From contig NZ_CP018937.1 in NCBI RefSeq assembly GCF_002849695.1, positions 4,774,001-4,838,000 of the forward strand: a DNA stretch of 64,000 bases. The letters run 5' to 3'. The notes under the pieces are model-generated. The model was given only the letters and a program-made list of their open reading frames with translations. It ran no database searches and had not been told where the DNA came from. Shown here in pieces: positions 26,649 through 37,025 of the stretch (positions within the stretch are counted from its first letter, which is position 1; the number at the start of each line of letters is the position of its first letter). The stretch is from Bacteroides fragilis (lineage in GTDB: Bacteria > Bacteroidota > Bacteroidia > Bacteroidales > Bacteroidaceae). The position numbers and the translations under genes were made by a program.

Positions 26649-29600
26649 TTATTTATAAACTTCCAGTTCGTAGATACGTGTATCTCTGCCTCCGGTGCTC
26701 TGTGTAGGACGGGTCACAAGCAGACGGATGTAACGTACTTTTCCGTCATAGTTCAGCGGACGTGAAATGACATTTGCATGATTACCGTCGATAGCATCCA
26801 GAGTGGTCCATTCATCGCCCGGGTTCATTTTCCCTTGCAGGAAGCAACCATTGGTGATGTATGAGTGACTTTCCTGTCCGGCGTTCACCATCTTCCAACC
26901 GCTGATGTTTTGTGCTTTACCCAGATCGAAGTCTACATAGTTCGGCGTTTGTGAAACGTCACACCATTTTGTATCCGTTTTACCATCCAGCAGGAAGTCC
27001 GGTTTTTCTTCGTCGTTGGTGTATCCTGAACAAGCAATGATTTTAGCTCCTTTCAGGATATTTTCGCGTACTACTTCCTTACCTTCTCCGGCAGTGGCTG
27101 CATTGCCTACGTTATTGGTGCGGAAAAGAGTGCCGGCAACGGTTGTAGCCGGTTCATTTTCGGTAACCAGGGTAGCAGCAAACAAAACCACTTTCTCATT
27201 TCGGGGCAAGATTACACTGGTAGCTCCTTTCGGAATATCCATACCAAACTTGAACATATAAGTGAATTCATAAGGCTGATCACCGTTGGATGCATGGCGG
27301 TGTGTACCGACATAGGCAATCTCGGCGTCTTTGAGATATCCTTCGGTGTGTCCTTTATGTCCCCATTGGCCGATGAAGCCGGTATAAGAAGGCACAACGA
27401 ATGAAGCGGTCTGCTTGCCAATGCGGAAGTCGACCTGATTGTCTCCTTCGGTAGAGGCGGCGAGGATATAGAGACGGTTGTATTTGTTTCCCGCAGGCAG
27501 TTGCAAGGTGTCACCCTCACAAGTCATTCCGTTCGCAATCTCTTTTTCTCCCAAGCGGAAAGTGATCTGACCGGCTATCAGTGAATCCGGCAGGAGCTCG
27601 GCTGCAAAAGAATAACCCGATTCGAAGTCGCCTTCTCCACGGAATTCATTATAAGAAGCACATTTGCGGTCGTAGTCAAGCGGTAAAGCGGCATATTCGA
27701 TCGGAGATGCCTCACGTCCCGATGGTTTGAGGCGAACCTTGTAAGTTCTTACAGAATAAGGAGTAATGCTTACCTGCAATTTGTTTCCTTCGAAAGTTGC
27801 ATCGCCGATTGCCTTTTCCGTACCGTTGGCTTCGCTGGCACTGATGATCTCACCGGCAAAAGTCAGTGTGGCACTCTGTGCTTTCCGACCCTCGGTTTCG
27901 TATACGCGCACTACATACTCATCGGTTTCTTCCGCTTTTTTCAGTGCTTTGATCAGTACGTTGCGGTTGTCCGAAGAAGCAAACGAGAACGATTTTCCGG
28001 CATTTCCTTTGTGCTTTTCAGTACGGAAGGCTTTCAACTGTTGATTCAGTATCTCAGCTTTCTCCACAGTACCGGGCTTGTCCAGCTTTCCCTGATGTGG
28101 TACGAGGCTATAAGTGAACACATGATGTCCTAAATCTTGGTGATCCTGATATGCATAACCGTTGCGTGTTTCCGGCGTGTGAAGCAGGGTGAGGCGGATC
28201 GTATGGTTATCCGGCTTGTCCCATCCATATTTGCTGTCGTTCATCACCGATACACCATAACTTCCGTCACGATCGGTCAGGTCGGCCCAATATTGTGCAT
28301 ATACTTCATAAGCGGTTTCGATATTATTCCCACGTTCGATGCTTCCGATACCTAAGTCATATGTAGCTTTCTCGTTCTCAATGTTGAGAGGAAATTCGGC
28401 TTTCAGCAGTGCGTTAGTCGATTGCCAGTCTACTTCATTATAGAAGTCGATGCGTTCTGCGCGGCTGCCTTCATATAGGCGTATATATTGGCGGAATACC
28501 GATTCTCCATGACGTTTCTCTACACAAAGCGATTTACGTAAGGTTCCGTTCTCTACTAAAGTCATTTTTACATCATCCGTAATCGAAACCGGAGTTCGGT
28601 CAGTTGTCTCTTTCAGCACTTCCCATGCCGGCCAGTTGTACGACTTATTTTGAGTGAAGAGTGCCAGGCGGATTGCTTTCCCGGCTTTCACCAGCTCTTT
28701 GCCGTTCTTTTTGTCAGTCAGAGAGACGATATCTCCGTTTTTATCCAATGTAATCTTATACAGGGAGTTTTCCAAAGTATTGACGTTGGGGGCAACATCA
28801 CCTGTGGCGATTCCCGATGTGCGTACGTCATATACCACATATCCTGTAGCCGGAACTGTTGCTTCTACCAGGATGCGTGCCTTTCCGTCGGTATAAGAAA
28901 TGAGTTGAGCCGATACTTTTTTGCCCTTTTCATCGTACACCGTTATCCCTTTGGGAGCTTTGGGAAGGTCAAGTTCTATTTCCGCAATATCTGTAACCAC
29001 AAATCCGAGCGCATTATAAAGGATTACCGGAATACCGCTAACCCGTGTATCCAATTCTTTGCCGATGCCATGGATGGAGGAAGTCAGTACATTGGAGAAC
29101 TGTTTCAGTGAGATCAGTTCATCGTTCCATGAGAATTCGTAGGCACGCGGTATGCTGGTTCCTGTCAGGTCATCGTGGAACTGATGATAAATGAAGCGTT
29201 TCCATGCTTCATTGATGGTGCTTCCCGGGTATTTGGCCTGATTCAGCCATTCGGCAGTTACGGCAGCTCTTTCGGCAGCATCTCCCAGCAATTCGTTCTG
29301 GCGGTTGTACAATTTCATGGCAGCCTGAGAGGTGTAGCATCCTGTACCATGAACGTCCATCAGCAGTTCACCGTCGTATACCGGTAGTTCGGGATGATTC
29401 TTATAAGGAAGGTAGTCTTTATAAAGCTGGTCGCTGGTCGCACTGATAATTTCTACCGGACCGTTCCCTCGGAGTCCTTTCTCCACAGATCGGACGGACC
29501 CCAGTGTCGGTGATCCGCCGATATCGCCTGTACCGTAATATCTGTATACTGTATTAAGAGGTGTACGGCCTGCCAGCTCTTTCAGTTGTTTGTTTTCTGA

Positions 29601-30266
29601 AAGGTCTTCGTCATTCCATCTTCTGCCATAATCATATCCATGTGCCAGCATGATAGACGATCCGTCTATTCCTTTCCACAAGCCGATTGTAAACGGAGGC
29701 TTGCTCTTACCATAGAACGGATGCACACGCCAGTCCAGCTTTTGTGAAGAGAAACCAATCAGTCCGCAGTGCGAAGCGATGGTAGGCAGTGTCCAGCCAA
29801 ATCCGAAACAGTCGGGCAGGAAGATGTCCGTGCTTTCCACTCCGAATTCTTGTCTGTAATACTGTTGTCCCAGCATAATGTTGCGGATGAACGATTCAGT
29901 CGAAGGCACCAGAGCGTCCGTTGCGTCCCAGCTGCTTCCGGAAATGTGCCAGCGGCCTTCCCCGATGTACTTCTTCATTTCTTCGTATTGTGCAGGATAG
30001 TACTCTTTCATCCAGGCATATTTCACTCCGCCTTCAAAGTTGAACACATAGTTCGGATACTTTTTCAGCAGAAACAGGTTCTGGCTGATCGTGTTCCATA
30101 CATACTCTTTAATGGTAGTCTGTACATCCCAGTTCCACTGAGTGTCCAGATGGGCGTCTGCCACCATGTAGGCTTTCGCCTTTTTCTCCTGTTTGTTCCC
30201 TTGGGCGTACGAGGCTCCTCCGGATAACAGCAGGGTAGCTGCCAGCATAGCAATGTGTAATTTCAT
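26649..30266 (-). CDS. GH38 alpha-mannosidase with C-terminal F5/8 type C (CBM32-like) domain
   Basis: The 1205-residue exported enzyme (signal peptide ending ASYAQ) has the GH38 catalytic domain first. The zinc ligands His39 and Asp41 lie in DAHLDTQW, the nucleophile Asp152 in LPDCFGFGW, and a later His in YHQFHDDLTGTSI. A middle helical domain and beta-sandwich domains follow. The last 130 or so residues form a discoidin/F5-8C module (KIIACSGYTNDEEKPDFLLDGKTDTKW), a likely carbohydrate-binding module. GH38 enzymes are retaining alpha-mannosidases acting on alpha-1,2/1,3/1,6 linkages. It forms a single-gene unit under P3, divergent from susC. It supports a mannose-containing substrate for the PUL. 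Confidence 0.93.
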   Translation of the reverse strand: MKLHIAMLAATLLLSGGASYAQGNKQEKKAKAYMVADAHLDTQWNWDVQTTIKEYVWNTISQNLFLLKKYPNYVFNFEGGVKYAWMKEYYPAQYEEMKKYIGEGRWHISGSSWDATDALVPSTESFIRNIMLGQQYYRQEFGVESTDIFLPDCFGFGWTLPTIASHCGLIGFSSQKLDWRVHPFYGKSKPPFTIGLWKGIDGSSIMLAHGYDYGRRWNDEDLSENKQLKELAGRTPLNTVYRYYGTGDIGGSPTLGSVRSVEKGLRGNGPVEIISATSDQLYKDYLPYKNHPELPVYDGELLMDVHGTGCYTSQAAMKLYNRQNELLGDAAERAAVTAEWLNQAKYPGSTINEAWKRFIYHQFHDDLTGTSIPRAYEFSWNDELISLKQFSNVLTSSIHGIGKELDTRVSGIPVILYNALGFVVTDIAEIELDLPKAPKGITVYDEKGKKVSAQLISYTDGKARILVEATVPATGYVVYDVRTSGIATGDVAPNVNTLENSLYKITLDKNGDIVSLTDKKNGKELVKAGKAIRLALFTQNKSYNWPAWEVLKETTDRTPVSITDDVKMTLVENGTLRKSLCVEKRHGESVFRQYIRLYEGSRAERIDFYNEVDWQSTNALLKAEFPLNIENEKATYDLGIGSIERGNNIETAYEVYAQYWADLTDRDGSYGVSVMNDSKYGWDKPDNHTIRLTLLHTPETRNGYAYQDHQDLGHHVFTYSLVPHQGKLDKPGTVEKAEILNQQLKAFRTEKHKGNAGKSFSFASSDNRNVLIKALKKAEETDEYVVRVYETEGRKAQSATLTFAGEIISASEANGTEKAIGDATFEGNKLQVSITPYSVRTYKVRLKPSGREASPIEYAALPLDYDRKCASYNEFRGEGDFESGYSFAAELLPDSLIAGQITFRLGEKEIANGMTCEGDTLQLPAGNKYNRLYILAASTEGDNQVDFRIGKQTASFVVPSYTGFIGQWGHKGHTEGYLKDAEIAYVGTHRHASNGDQPYEFTYMFKFGMDIPKGATSVILPRNEKVVLFAATLVTENEPATTVAGTLFRTNNVGNAATAGEGKEVVRENILKGAKIIACSGYTNDEEKPDFLLDGKTDTKWCDVSQTPNYVDFDLGKAQNISGWKMVNAGQESHSYITNGCFLQGKMNPGDEWTTLDAIDGNHANVISRPLNYDGKVRYIRLLVTRPTQSTGGRDTRIYELEVYK

Positions 30267-30308
30267 GTTTGCTTAATACATTATTTAATTAATAAATGAG
30301 GAATTATA

Positions 30309-30374
30309 CAAAGGTGACTAAATTCGTAGAAAGGAGATGAAAAATACTGTTCAATAAATAGCAGAATCTGTTCA
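30309..30374 (-). promoter_or_regulatory. Promoter P3 with HTCS-type direct repeat (GH38)
   Basis: On the minus strand the two half-sites are identical TGAACAG (30368-30374 and 30347-30353), 21 bp apart. CTTTG ends at 30309, again 66 nt from the first half-site. This is the best-conserved repeat of the six. The GH38 ATG is 42 nt downstream. Confidence 0.84.
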
Positions 30375-30417
30375 GATGTCGTTTTGAGGCTCTGTGAAGG
30401 GGATTGAAATGTTGAAA

Positions 30418-30483
30418 AGAACAGAATTTGTTGTTTATTGAACGGAAATTATTGTCTTGTTAGCTAAAAATAACTTTCCTTTG
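30418..30483 (+). promoter_or_regulatory. Promoter P4 with HTCS-type direct repeat (susC operon)
   Basis: Half-sites AGAACAG (30418-30424) and TGAACGG (30439-30445) are 21 bp apart, and CTTTG ends at 30483. A 126-nt leader follows before the susC ATG, the longest of the six promoters. It is divergent with P3, and the rest of the 343-bp gap shows no gene. Confidence 0.84.
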
Positions 30484-30609
30484 CAATGTTTCGAAACCGT
30501 AAGAGCTATACTATGAAATACATCCCGTCTTATATCCCGGGGGTTATTTCCATAACGATGCTTTTATACATTAAAGATTTATAGAACCTGTTTTTTAAAT
30601 TTATGTACT

Positions 30610-33600
30610 ATGCGTAAAAAAGAACAAATGTTTTGGCTCGCAAGTCGTAGCAGAATGTGGCGCATACCACTTTGTATGGCTGCCTTTTCGCTTTTGCCAA
30701 GTGCCTACAGTTTCGCCGGTGCCGAAAATCCAGCAACAGAAACTGTATGGGCTGTGAACTCCGTTCAACAACAACGGACCGTAAAAGGTATAGTTATCGA
30801 CGCCAATGGCGAAGCGGTAATTGGTGCTAATGTAAAAGAGCCGGGAAGCACGACTGGTACCATCACCGATATGAACGGTGAATTCTCGCTGAGTGTTGGC
30901 CCTAAAGCTACACTGGAAGTCTCATTTATTGGTTACACAACACAAAAAGTAAACGTAGGAGCATCAAACACAGTTAAAGTTATTCTAAAAGAAGACACAA
31001 AAGTACTCGATGAAGTCGTTATTACCGGTTTCGGTATGTCACAGAAGAAAGCTACTTTGACAGGTGCCGTTTCTGCGATTAAATCAACGGATATCGAGCG
31101 TTCAGCTGCATCTACTGCTTCAGGAGCATTGGTTGGTAAGATCGCAGGTCTGAATACTCGTATGCAAGATGGTCGTCCTGGTGCTTCTACTGCATTGCAG
31201 ATTCGTAATATGGGTACCCCGCTGTTTGTGATTGATGGTGTGCAGTCGGATGAAGGGCAATTTAATAATATGGACTTTAATGATATTGAAAACATTTCAA
31301 TATTGAAAGATGCTTCTGCTGCTATTTATGGTATTCGTGCTGCTAATGGTGTAGTAGTGGTAACTACTAAGAAAGGACAACAGAAGAGTAAAAATACAGT
31401 TTCTGTCAATGCTTATTATGGCTGGCAGAAAAACTCAAGATGGATTCAACCCGCTGATGCTAAAACGTATGTAAATGCATATACAGCTGCTGAGACTTGG
31501 GCCGGCCGAACTGATGGAGAACGTAAATTCTCAAGAGAGGATTATGATAAGTGGATGGCTGGTACGGAGAAAGGTTATACCGGATTTGACTGGGGAGATT
31601 ATATTTGGAAGACATCTCCACAATATTATGTAAATACTAACTTTTCCGGAGGTTCGGATAAAGCCAACTATTATGTATCTGTGTCACATATCAATCAAGA
31701 TGCCACAGTTCGTAATTATGGTGGATTCAAACGTACCAATGTTCAGATGAATATTGATATGAAAGTCAATGATCGTTTTAAGATTGGAGCAAGTATGAAC
31801 GGTCGTATCGAGTCACGTAAGAATCCTGGAGTTCCGGGGGGGATGATTATGGCCTTCCTTTATATGCTAACTTGAAGAACTGGCCGACAATGGGCCCGTA
31901 CGCAAATGATAATCCTCTTTATCCGCAGAAAGTCTCAACGGATATTAATACCAATTTTGCCCTTCTGAACTATGAAAATTCTGGTAAAATGACGGATGAT
32001 TGGCGTGTGCTTCAAATGCAGGCTACAGCAGAATACGAGCTACTGAAAGGATTGAAGGCCAAGGGAATGGTGGGCTACTATTTCGCTTATAGAGAAATGG
32101 AAAATCATGAATATCCTTTTAAGTTGTATCGATATAATCAGGCTAATGATACTTATGAAGTGGATGCATCAATGAATACTCCTTATCGTGAACGTCTTCG
32201 TCATAGAAATGAAGATTTATTTTCTAATTTCCAGTTGAACTATGATCGTAAGTTTGGGGATCATTATATTAATGCTATTGCCGGTTTTGAAGCTTCTCAG
32301 CGCAAGAGTCCGAATTTCAACTTAATCTCAACTCCGGTAGCTAATAATTTGAATCTGATTCAATTTAAGGAAATTAAAACGTTTAATGATAACGGAAATG
32401 ATACCCAGGCTCGAATGGGATATTTGGGACGCATCAATTATAGTTATGCTGATAAGTATTTAATTGAATTTATTGGCCGTTGGGATGGTTCTTGGAAGTT
32501 CCGTCCGGGAAATCGTTGGGGATTCTTCCCTTCGGCATCTTTAGGATGGAGAATTTCTCAGGAAAAATTCTGGCAAGAAAGTAAATTGGCAAATATTTTC
32601 TCTGACTTTAAGATTCGTGGTTCTTATGGTGTAGTAGGAGATGATAATGTAAGTGATTATTCTGCATTTGATTATTTGGCAGGTTATGACTACAATAAAG
32701 GAGGTTCGGTTATCGACGGACAGTATGTTGTAGGATCTGCTCCTCGTGGGTTACCCAACCAGACATTGTCATGGATAAAAGCCAAAATATTGGATATTGG
32801 TGTGGATATGGGCTTCTTTAATAATCGGTTGACCGCTCAGTTTGACTTCTTCCGCCGATTGCGTACAGGTATCCCGGAATCACGTTATGATGTATTGTTA
32901 CCTTCTGAAGTTGGTTTTGGATTGCCGAAAGAGAATCTGAGATCAGATCTCCATATTGGTTACGATGCAATGGTGCGTTGGACAGATAATATCAATGATT
33001 TCAATTATAGCGCTGGCGCTAATGTTACTTATTCTCGTTTCTATGATTGGGAACAATATGATGATCGTCGCAGTAACTCTTGGGATAGATATCGCAATAG
33101 TATTTGGCATCGTGTAGGTTATATAAACTGGGGATATGAGGCTGTCGGCCGCTTTGAAAATTGGGAGCAGATAGCTACTTATCCGGTAGATATTGACCGT
33201 AAAGGTAATCGTACAGTTGTGCCGGGTGATATCATCTACAAGGATGTAAATGGCGATGGTGTTATTAACTTTATGGACGAACGTCCTATTGGTTACAGAC
33301 AGGATGGAACTCCTAACCTGAACTTTGGTATCAATTTATCTGCTAGTTGGAAAGGCTTTGATCTCTCGATGGACTGGACAGGTTCCGGAATGACTTCATG
33401 GATGCAACAATGGGAAACGGCACGTCCATTCCAGAATGATGGAAATAGTCCGGGTGAAGTATTGAATAATTCTTGGCATTTAGCCGATGTGTGGGATGCT
33501 GATAGTGAATTGATTCCTGGTAAATATCCTTTGATACGTATGAATAATGCCGAAACATCTGCTTATGATAAGAGCACATTCTGGCTGCATAATGTACATT

Positions 33601-33812
33601 ATATCAAATTGCGTAATTTGGAGTTCGGATATACTTTACCGAAAATTTGGTTAGCAAAATCGGGTATTAGTAATTTGCGTGTATATTTGTCTGGAACCAA
33701 CTTGGTGACATTGACTAATGTACCCATTATTGATCCGGAAGGTTCTAAAGATAATGGCTTGATTTATCCAACGCCACGTATTATAAATCTTGGTATTAAC
33801 CTCAAATTTTAG
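30610..33812 (+). CDS. susC: SusC-like TonB-dependent outer-membrane transporter, interrupted by a frameshift at a G7 tract
   Basis: Two frames together encode one SusC-type protein of about 1067 residues. The first (30610-31875) has a signal region, a carboxypeptidase-regulatory-like domain (KGIVIDANGEAVIGANV to GYTTQKVNVG) and the plug (EVVITGFGMSQKK, IRNMGTPLFVIDG, AAIYGIRAANGVVVVTTKKG). The second frame (to 33812) carries the rest of the beta-barrel and the C-terminal NLKF signature. Reading frame is lost in the run of seven G at 31836-31842. With eight G (or five) the sequence continues GDDYGLPLYANLKNWP into the second frame. SusC imports oligosaccharides with energy from TonB. Whether the break is real, phase-variable or a sequencing error cannot be decided here. 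susD starts 6 bp after the stop. Confidence 0.9.
31836..31842 (+). repeat. G7 homopolymer at the susC frame break
   Basis: Seven consecutive G occur in the susC coding strand exactly where the reading frame switches by one base. A length of 8 or 5 restores the full-length gene. Such runs are prone to slipped-strand change and to base-calling errors. Confidence 0.85.
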
Positions 33813-33818
33813 CAAACA

Positions 33819-35672
33819 ATGAAAAAGAGAAATTTTATAGCTGTTGCTGCTTGTGCACTGGCATTAAGTAGTTGTAGTGGATTTCTGGACCAAAAGCCAG
33901 ATCGCATTATGACGGAAGATCAAGTTTATGGAGATGTCAATCTGACAAAATCTGTATTGGCTAATTTCTATGAACGTATATCATTAGGCCAACATGTAGG
34001 AGATACGGATGGGTTCGCTCTGTTGGATGAGGCCATTACTTATGATACTAAAGATGATCAGGAAGTTGATCGTAACTGGTGGCGTACATATGATTATACA
34101 TTGATCCGTAATATCAACCAATTCTTAAAAGGGTTGAGAGAATCGACCGCATTGTCTGAAGTTGATAAAACTCCTATGGAAGGAGAGGCTCGTTTTATAC
34201 GTGCATGGGTTTATTTCTGTACTTGTCGTACTTTGGGAGGAATGCCGATTGTAGGCGATGAAGTGTACGATTATACTTCTGGTATGGATATTACTACTCT
34301 TCAGGTTCCTCGTGCAACAGAGTCTGAAATGTATGATTATATTATAGAAGAGTGTAAGGCCATTGCGGAAATGTTGCCGACCGAACCTTCAAAGAATGGA
34401 GCTCGTGCAACTAAATGGGCCGCAAAAATGCTTGAAGCAAGAGCAGCTGTTTATGCAGGTTCTATTGCCCGATACAATACAGTTGCCGATTATCCATTGT
34501 TGAATCCGGAAACAGGAGTAGTAGGTATCTCTTCAGAGAAAGCAACTGATTATTATAAGAAAGCGTTAGCTGCTGCAGAAGAGGTTATCAATAGTGGAAA
34601 ATATTCTTTGATGAGAGTTGCTGATGATGCTACTCCGCAAGAGAAAGCAGACAACTTCTTTAAGGCTGTATGTGAAAAAAATGGCAATACAGAAGTCATT
34701 TGGTCACGTGATTATATTTATCCGGGACAAACTCATGGTTATACCAAGTCAGTACAGCCCCATGATGGTGCCGAAGATGGAGGAAATAGCCGTTTATCTG
34801 CATTACTAAATCTGGTGGAAGCTTTTGAACCTATAGCTACAGATACTCCGGGAGAAGGGGCTAAGTTTGATGTTGGTACAAAGGATGATCCTAAATTTTA
34901 TACTAATCCCGAAGATTTATTTGAAGGTCGCGATCCTCGTTTAGCCGGAACGATTCTTTATCCTGGTTCTTCTTTTAGAGATAAAACTGTCGTTTTGCAA
35001 ACAGGACAATGGATTAAAAACGCTGATGGACAGTGGGAACAGAAATTGGGTCAGAGTCTTGGAGAAAAAGATGATCAAGGAAGATATGTTACAGCCTTGA
35101 ATGGTCCGATGGTTCGTAATGACCAACGTGAATGTAATCGTACAGGTTTCTATATCCGTAAATATCTTGATAAAACGACTTCTGCGGGAACCGACCGTGG
35201 ATCTGAAATGTGGAATGTTTATTTCCGTCTCTCTGAGGCTTATTTGATAGCTGCAGAAGCTGCTTATGAACTTAATGGTGGAAGTGATGCTACTGCTTTG
35301 AAATATATAAATGCAGTACGTTCCAGAGCAGGTGTTAAAGAATTAGCTTCTGTCAACCATCAACAGATTATGCATGAGAATCAAGTAGAGTTTGCCTTTG
35401 AAGGCCATCGCTGGTGGGATTTGAAACGTTGGCGTCAAGCTGATAAGATCTGGACAGGCTCAGAAATGGATATCACGGCTACACGCCGTGGCTTGTGGCC
35501 TTTCTTAGTTGTCTCTGACGATGATAAGAATGGAAAATGGGTGTTCTTTGAAGAAAACATGAATCGTTATTATAGAAATCCGTTGAAATGTCTACCTAAA
35601 CATTATTATGCTGAGTTAGATAATGGTTGGCTGAATAACAATCCGAAACTGGTGAAGAACCCGTATCAATAA
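33819..35672 (+). CDS. susD: SusD-like surface glycan-binding lipoprotein
   Basis: The 617-residue lipoprotein (lipobox ALSSC, Cys19) is followed by the usual SusD start GFLDQKPDRIMTEDQVYGD. The RagB/SusD fold is visible in the helical blocks EGEARFIRAWVYFCTCRTLGGMP, MLEARAAVYAGSIARYN and the C-terminal IMHENQVEFAFEGHRWWDLKRW, which is nearly invariant in the family. SusD forms a lid on the SusC barrel and captures glycan at the cell surface. It lies 6 bp after susC and 20 bp before the DUF3823 gene. It is longer than average (about 500-600), with an insertion near residues 300-400. Confidence 0.95.
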   Translation: MKKRNFIAVAACALALSSCSGFLDQKPDRIMTEDQVYGDVNLTKSVLANFYERISLGQHVGDTDGFALLDEAITYDTKDDQEVDRNWWRTYDYTLIRNINQFLKGLRESTALSEVDKTPMEGEARFIRAWVYFCTCRTLGGMPIVGDEVYDYTSGMDITTLQVPRATESEMYDYIIEECKAIAEMLPTEPSKNGARATKWAAKMLEARAAVYAGSIARYNTVADYPLLNPETGVVGISSEKATDYYKKALAAAEEVINSGKYSLMRVADDATPQEKADNFFKAVCEKNGNTEVIWSRDYIYPGQTHGYTKSVQPHDGAEDGGNSRLSALLNLVEAFEPIATDTPGEGAKFDVGTKDDPKFYTNPEDLFEGRDPRLAGTILYPGSSFRDKTVVLQTGQWIKNADGQWEQKLGQSLGEKDDQGRYVTALNGPMVRNDQRECNRTGFYIRKYLDKTTSAGTDRGSEMWNVYFRLSEAYLIAAEAAYELNGGSDATALKYINAVRSRAGVKELASVNHQQIMHENQVEFAFEGHRWWDLKRWRQADKIWTGSEMDITATRRGLWPFLVVSDDDKNGKWVFFEENMNRYYRNPLKCLPKHYYAELDNGWLNNNPKLVKNPYQ

Positions 35673-35692
35673 TCTTAAATTAGAAAGAAATA

Positions 35693-36406
35693 ATGAAAGC
35701 AATATCCAAAATTTTTTCAGCACTACTATTGGTAATGATAGTTATTACCAGTTGTACAAAGGATAATTATGATGCTCCAGAATCAATGCTGACTGGAAAG
35801 GTCGTTTATGAAGGAGAGGCTTTGCAACTACGTGGAAATGAGGCGGTCCGATTGTTCCTTTATCAGCGTGGTTATGAAAAGCATGATCCGATTGAAGTTT
35901 TTGTAAATCAAGACGGAGCTTATTCCGCATGCTTATTTGATGGTGAGTATCAATTGATCACCAAAAGTGGTAATGGCCCTTGGTCAGAAGAAGGCCGCGA
36001 TACTATTAATGTTATTGTCTCTGGTAATACTGTACAAAATGTAGAGGTCGTTCCTTATTACATGGTCAGAAATGCTGAGATGAAACTGAATGGTAATGTA
36101 GTGACAGCTTCCTTCAATGTAGAAAAGATTGCGGGGAAAGAAATAGACCGTGTCTTCTTTATGTTAGGAACAACTCAATACATAAATGATGGTGAACATA
36201 ATGTTGATCGTTTTGATGATGCAGATGGTGCCAAAATGGCTGAAATAAATGTAACAGGTGCACGCTATGAGTTTACTCCTAAGGACTATACAGACAATAA
36301 AATGTTTCAAACAGCTTTGAAAAGAGGTACTCTTTTCGGCCGTATTTGTATATGGCCAAAAGGTTCTGATCAAGGAATTTACTCTGAAGTGATTCGACTG
36401 AAATAG
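35693..36406 (+). CDS. DUF3823 lipoprotein (PUL surface protein)
   Basis: The 237-residue lipoprotein (lipobox VITSC, Cys21) resembles the DUF3823 family: an N-terminal transthyretin-like beta-sandwich (MLTGKVVYEGEALQLRGNEAVRLFLYQRGYE, with VNQDGAYSACLFDGEYQL) and a second beta domain (VEVVPYYMVRNAEMKLNGNVV). Members are typically encoded right after susC/susD and are thought to be surface proteins that help bind glycan. No enzyme motif is seen. As no other surface glycan-binding protein is obvious in this locus, it may take that role. A strong terminator follows 21 bp downstream. Confidence 0.8.
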   Translation: MKAISKIFSALLLVMIVITSCTKDNYDAPESMLTGKVVYEGEALQLRGNEAVRLFLYQRGYEKHDPIEVFVNQDGAYSACLFDGEYQLITKSGNGPWSEEGRDTINVIVSGNTVQNVEVVPYYMVRNAEMKLNGNVVTASFNVEKIAGKEIDRVFFMLGTTQYINDGEHNVDRFDDADGAKMAEINVTGARYEFTPKDYTDNKMFQTALKRGTLFGRICIWPKGSDQGIYSEVIRLK

Positions 36407-36426
36407 TTTATAATAATGTATAATGA

Positions 36427-36465
36427 GGGAAGAGTATCGGGTTTTCCTGATACCCTTCCCTTTTT
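36427..36465 (+). terminator. Terminator after susC-susD-DUF3823
   Basis: The stem GGGAAG.GTATC pairs with GATAC.CTTCCC around a GGTTTTCC apex, followed by TTTTTC. It separates the transport genes from the next two genes, so these are expressed by read-through or separately. Confidence 0.85.
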
Positions 36466-36502
36466 CAATAAACTTTTTATTAACTCTTAAATTAATTGTA
36501 TT

Positions 36503-36931
36503 ATGAACAAGAAATTCTTTATAACTGCGTTAGTGTTAGTATCTTTAGGTATGACAAATGTGATGGCTAATACGTCGGATAATGAACAAATCGAGGTAAG
36601 TAGTGTGAATAAAGTGGCTACTACCGAATATTATTTGGAGATTGGTTCTCAGAGTGGTTCCGGTTTGTTTGAAGAAATAGAATTATTGGACCCTACTAGG
36701 AAAGTCTTGAGAATTAAAACAAAACGTGGTGGAAGAGTAGAGTTATTCTGTTATGTAGATAATGGTGAATCTTATAGATTGTGGTATACAGCAGATAGTT
36801 GGACCGGGGAGATAATAACCGAGGAAATAAAAGCAAATCGTTTTACTATAAGTACCAGTTATAATGAAAGTGCTGGTAGTAGCTCTACGACTAAATATGA
36901 AACTCGGTATTATTATATCAGAGAAAAATAA
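36503..36931 (+). CDS. Small exported protein of unknown function
   Basis: The 142-residue protein has a signal peptide ending NVMAN. The mature part (about 120 residues) is rich in Ser, Thr, Glu and Tyr with alternating strand-like patterns (VELFCYVDNGESYRLWYTADSW, RFTISTSYNESAGSSS) and looks like a small beta-sandwich. It has a single Cys and no lipobox, so it is probably periplasmic or secreted. I do not recognise the family. It sits alone between two terminator hairpins inside the susC cluster (36427 and 36952). Confidence 0.7.
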   Translation: MNKKFFITALVLVSLGMTNVMANTSDNEQIEVSSVNKVATTEYYLEIGSQSGSGLFEEIELLDPTRKVLRIKTKRGGRVELFCYVDNGESYRLWYTADSWTGEIITEEIKANRFTISTSYNESAGSSSTTKYETRYYYIREK

Positions 36932-36951
36932 ATTAATAGCTTGTTAAAACC

Positions 36952-37006
36952 AAAAGTTTCCCCTTATTTAGATTACATTTCGAAGATTCTGAATAAGGGG
37001 ACTTTT
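36952..37006 (+). terminator. Second terminator-like hairpin in the susC operon
   Basis: The arms AAAAGT.TCCCCTTATT and AATAAGGGGACTTTT form a long stem around a 25-nt loop, with the descending arm ending in CTTTTCTTAATTT. It ends 20 bp before the GH43 start codon, leaving little room for a separate promoter. Confidence 0.7.
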
Positions 37007-37025
37007 CTTAATTTATATATTCAGC

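Noticed and set aside
26395..26649. 84-codon minus-strand frame and stop-interrupted plus-strand sequence between the DUF4965 and GH38 genes
   Set aside because: No leader or known motif, spans a terminator hairpin. It may be a gene remnant, but I cannot identify the parent.
36460..36475. TTCAATAA resembling the HTCS half-site core after the DUF3823 terminator
   Set aside because: The second half-site at 21 bp and the CTTTG at the fixed distance are absent; it is the T-rich tail of a terminator.
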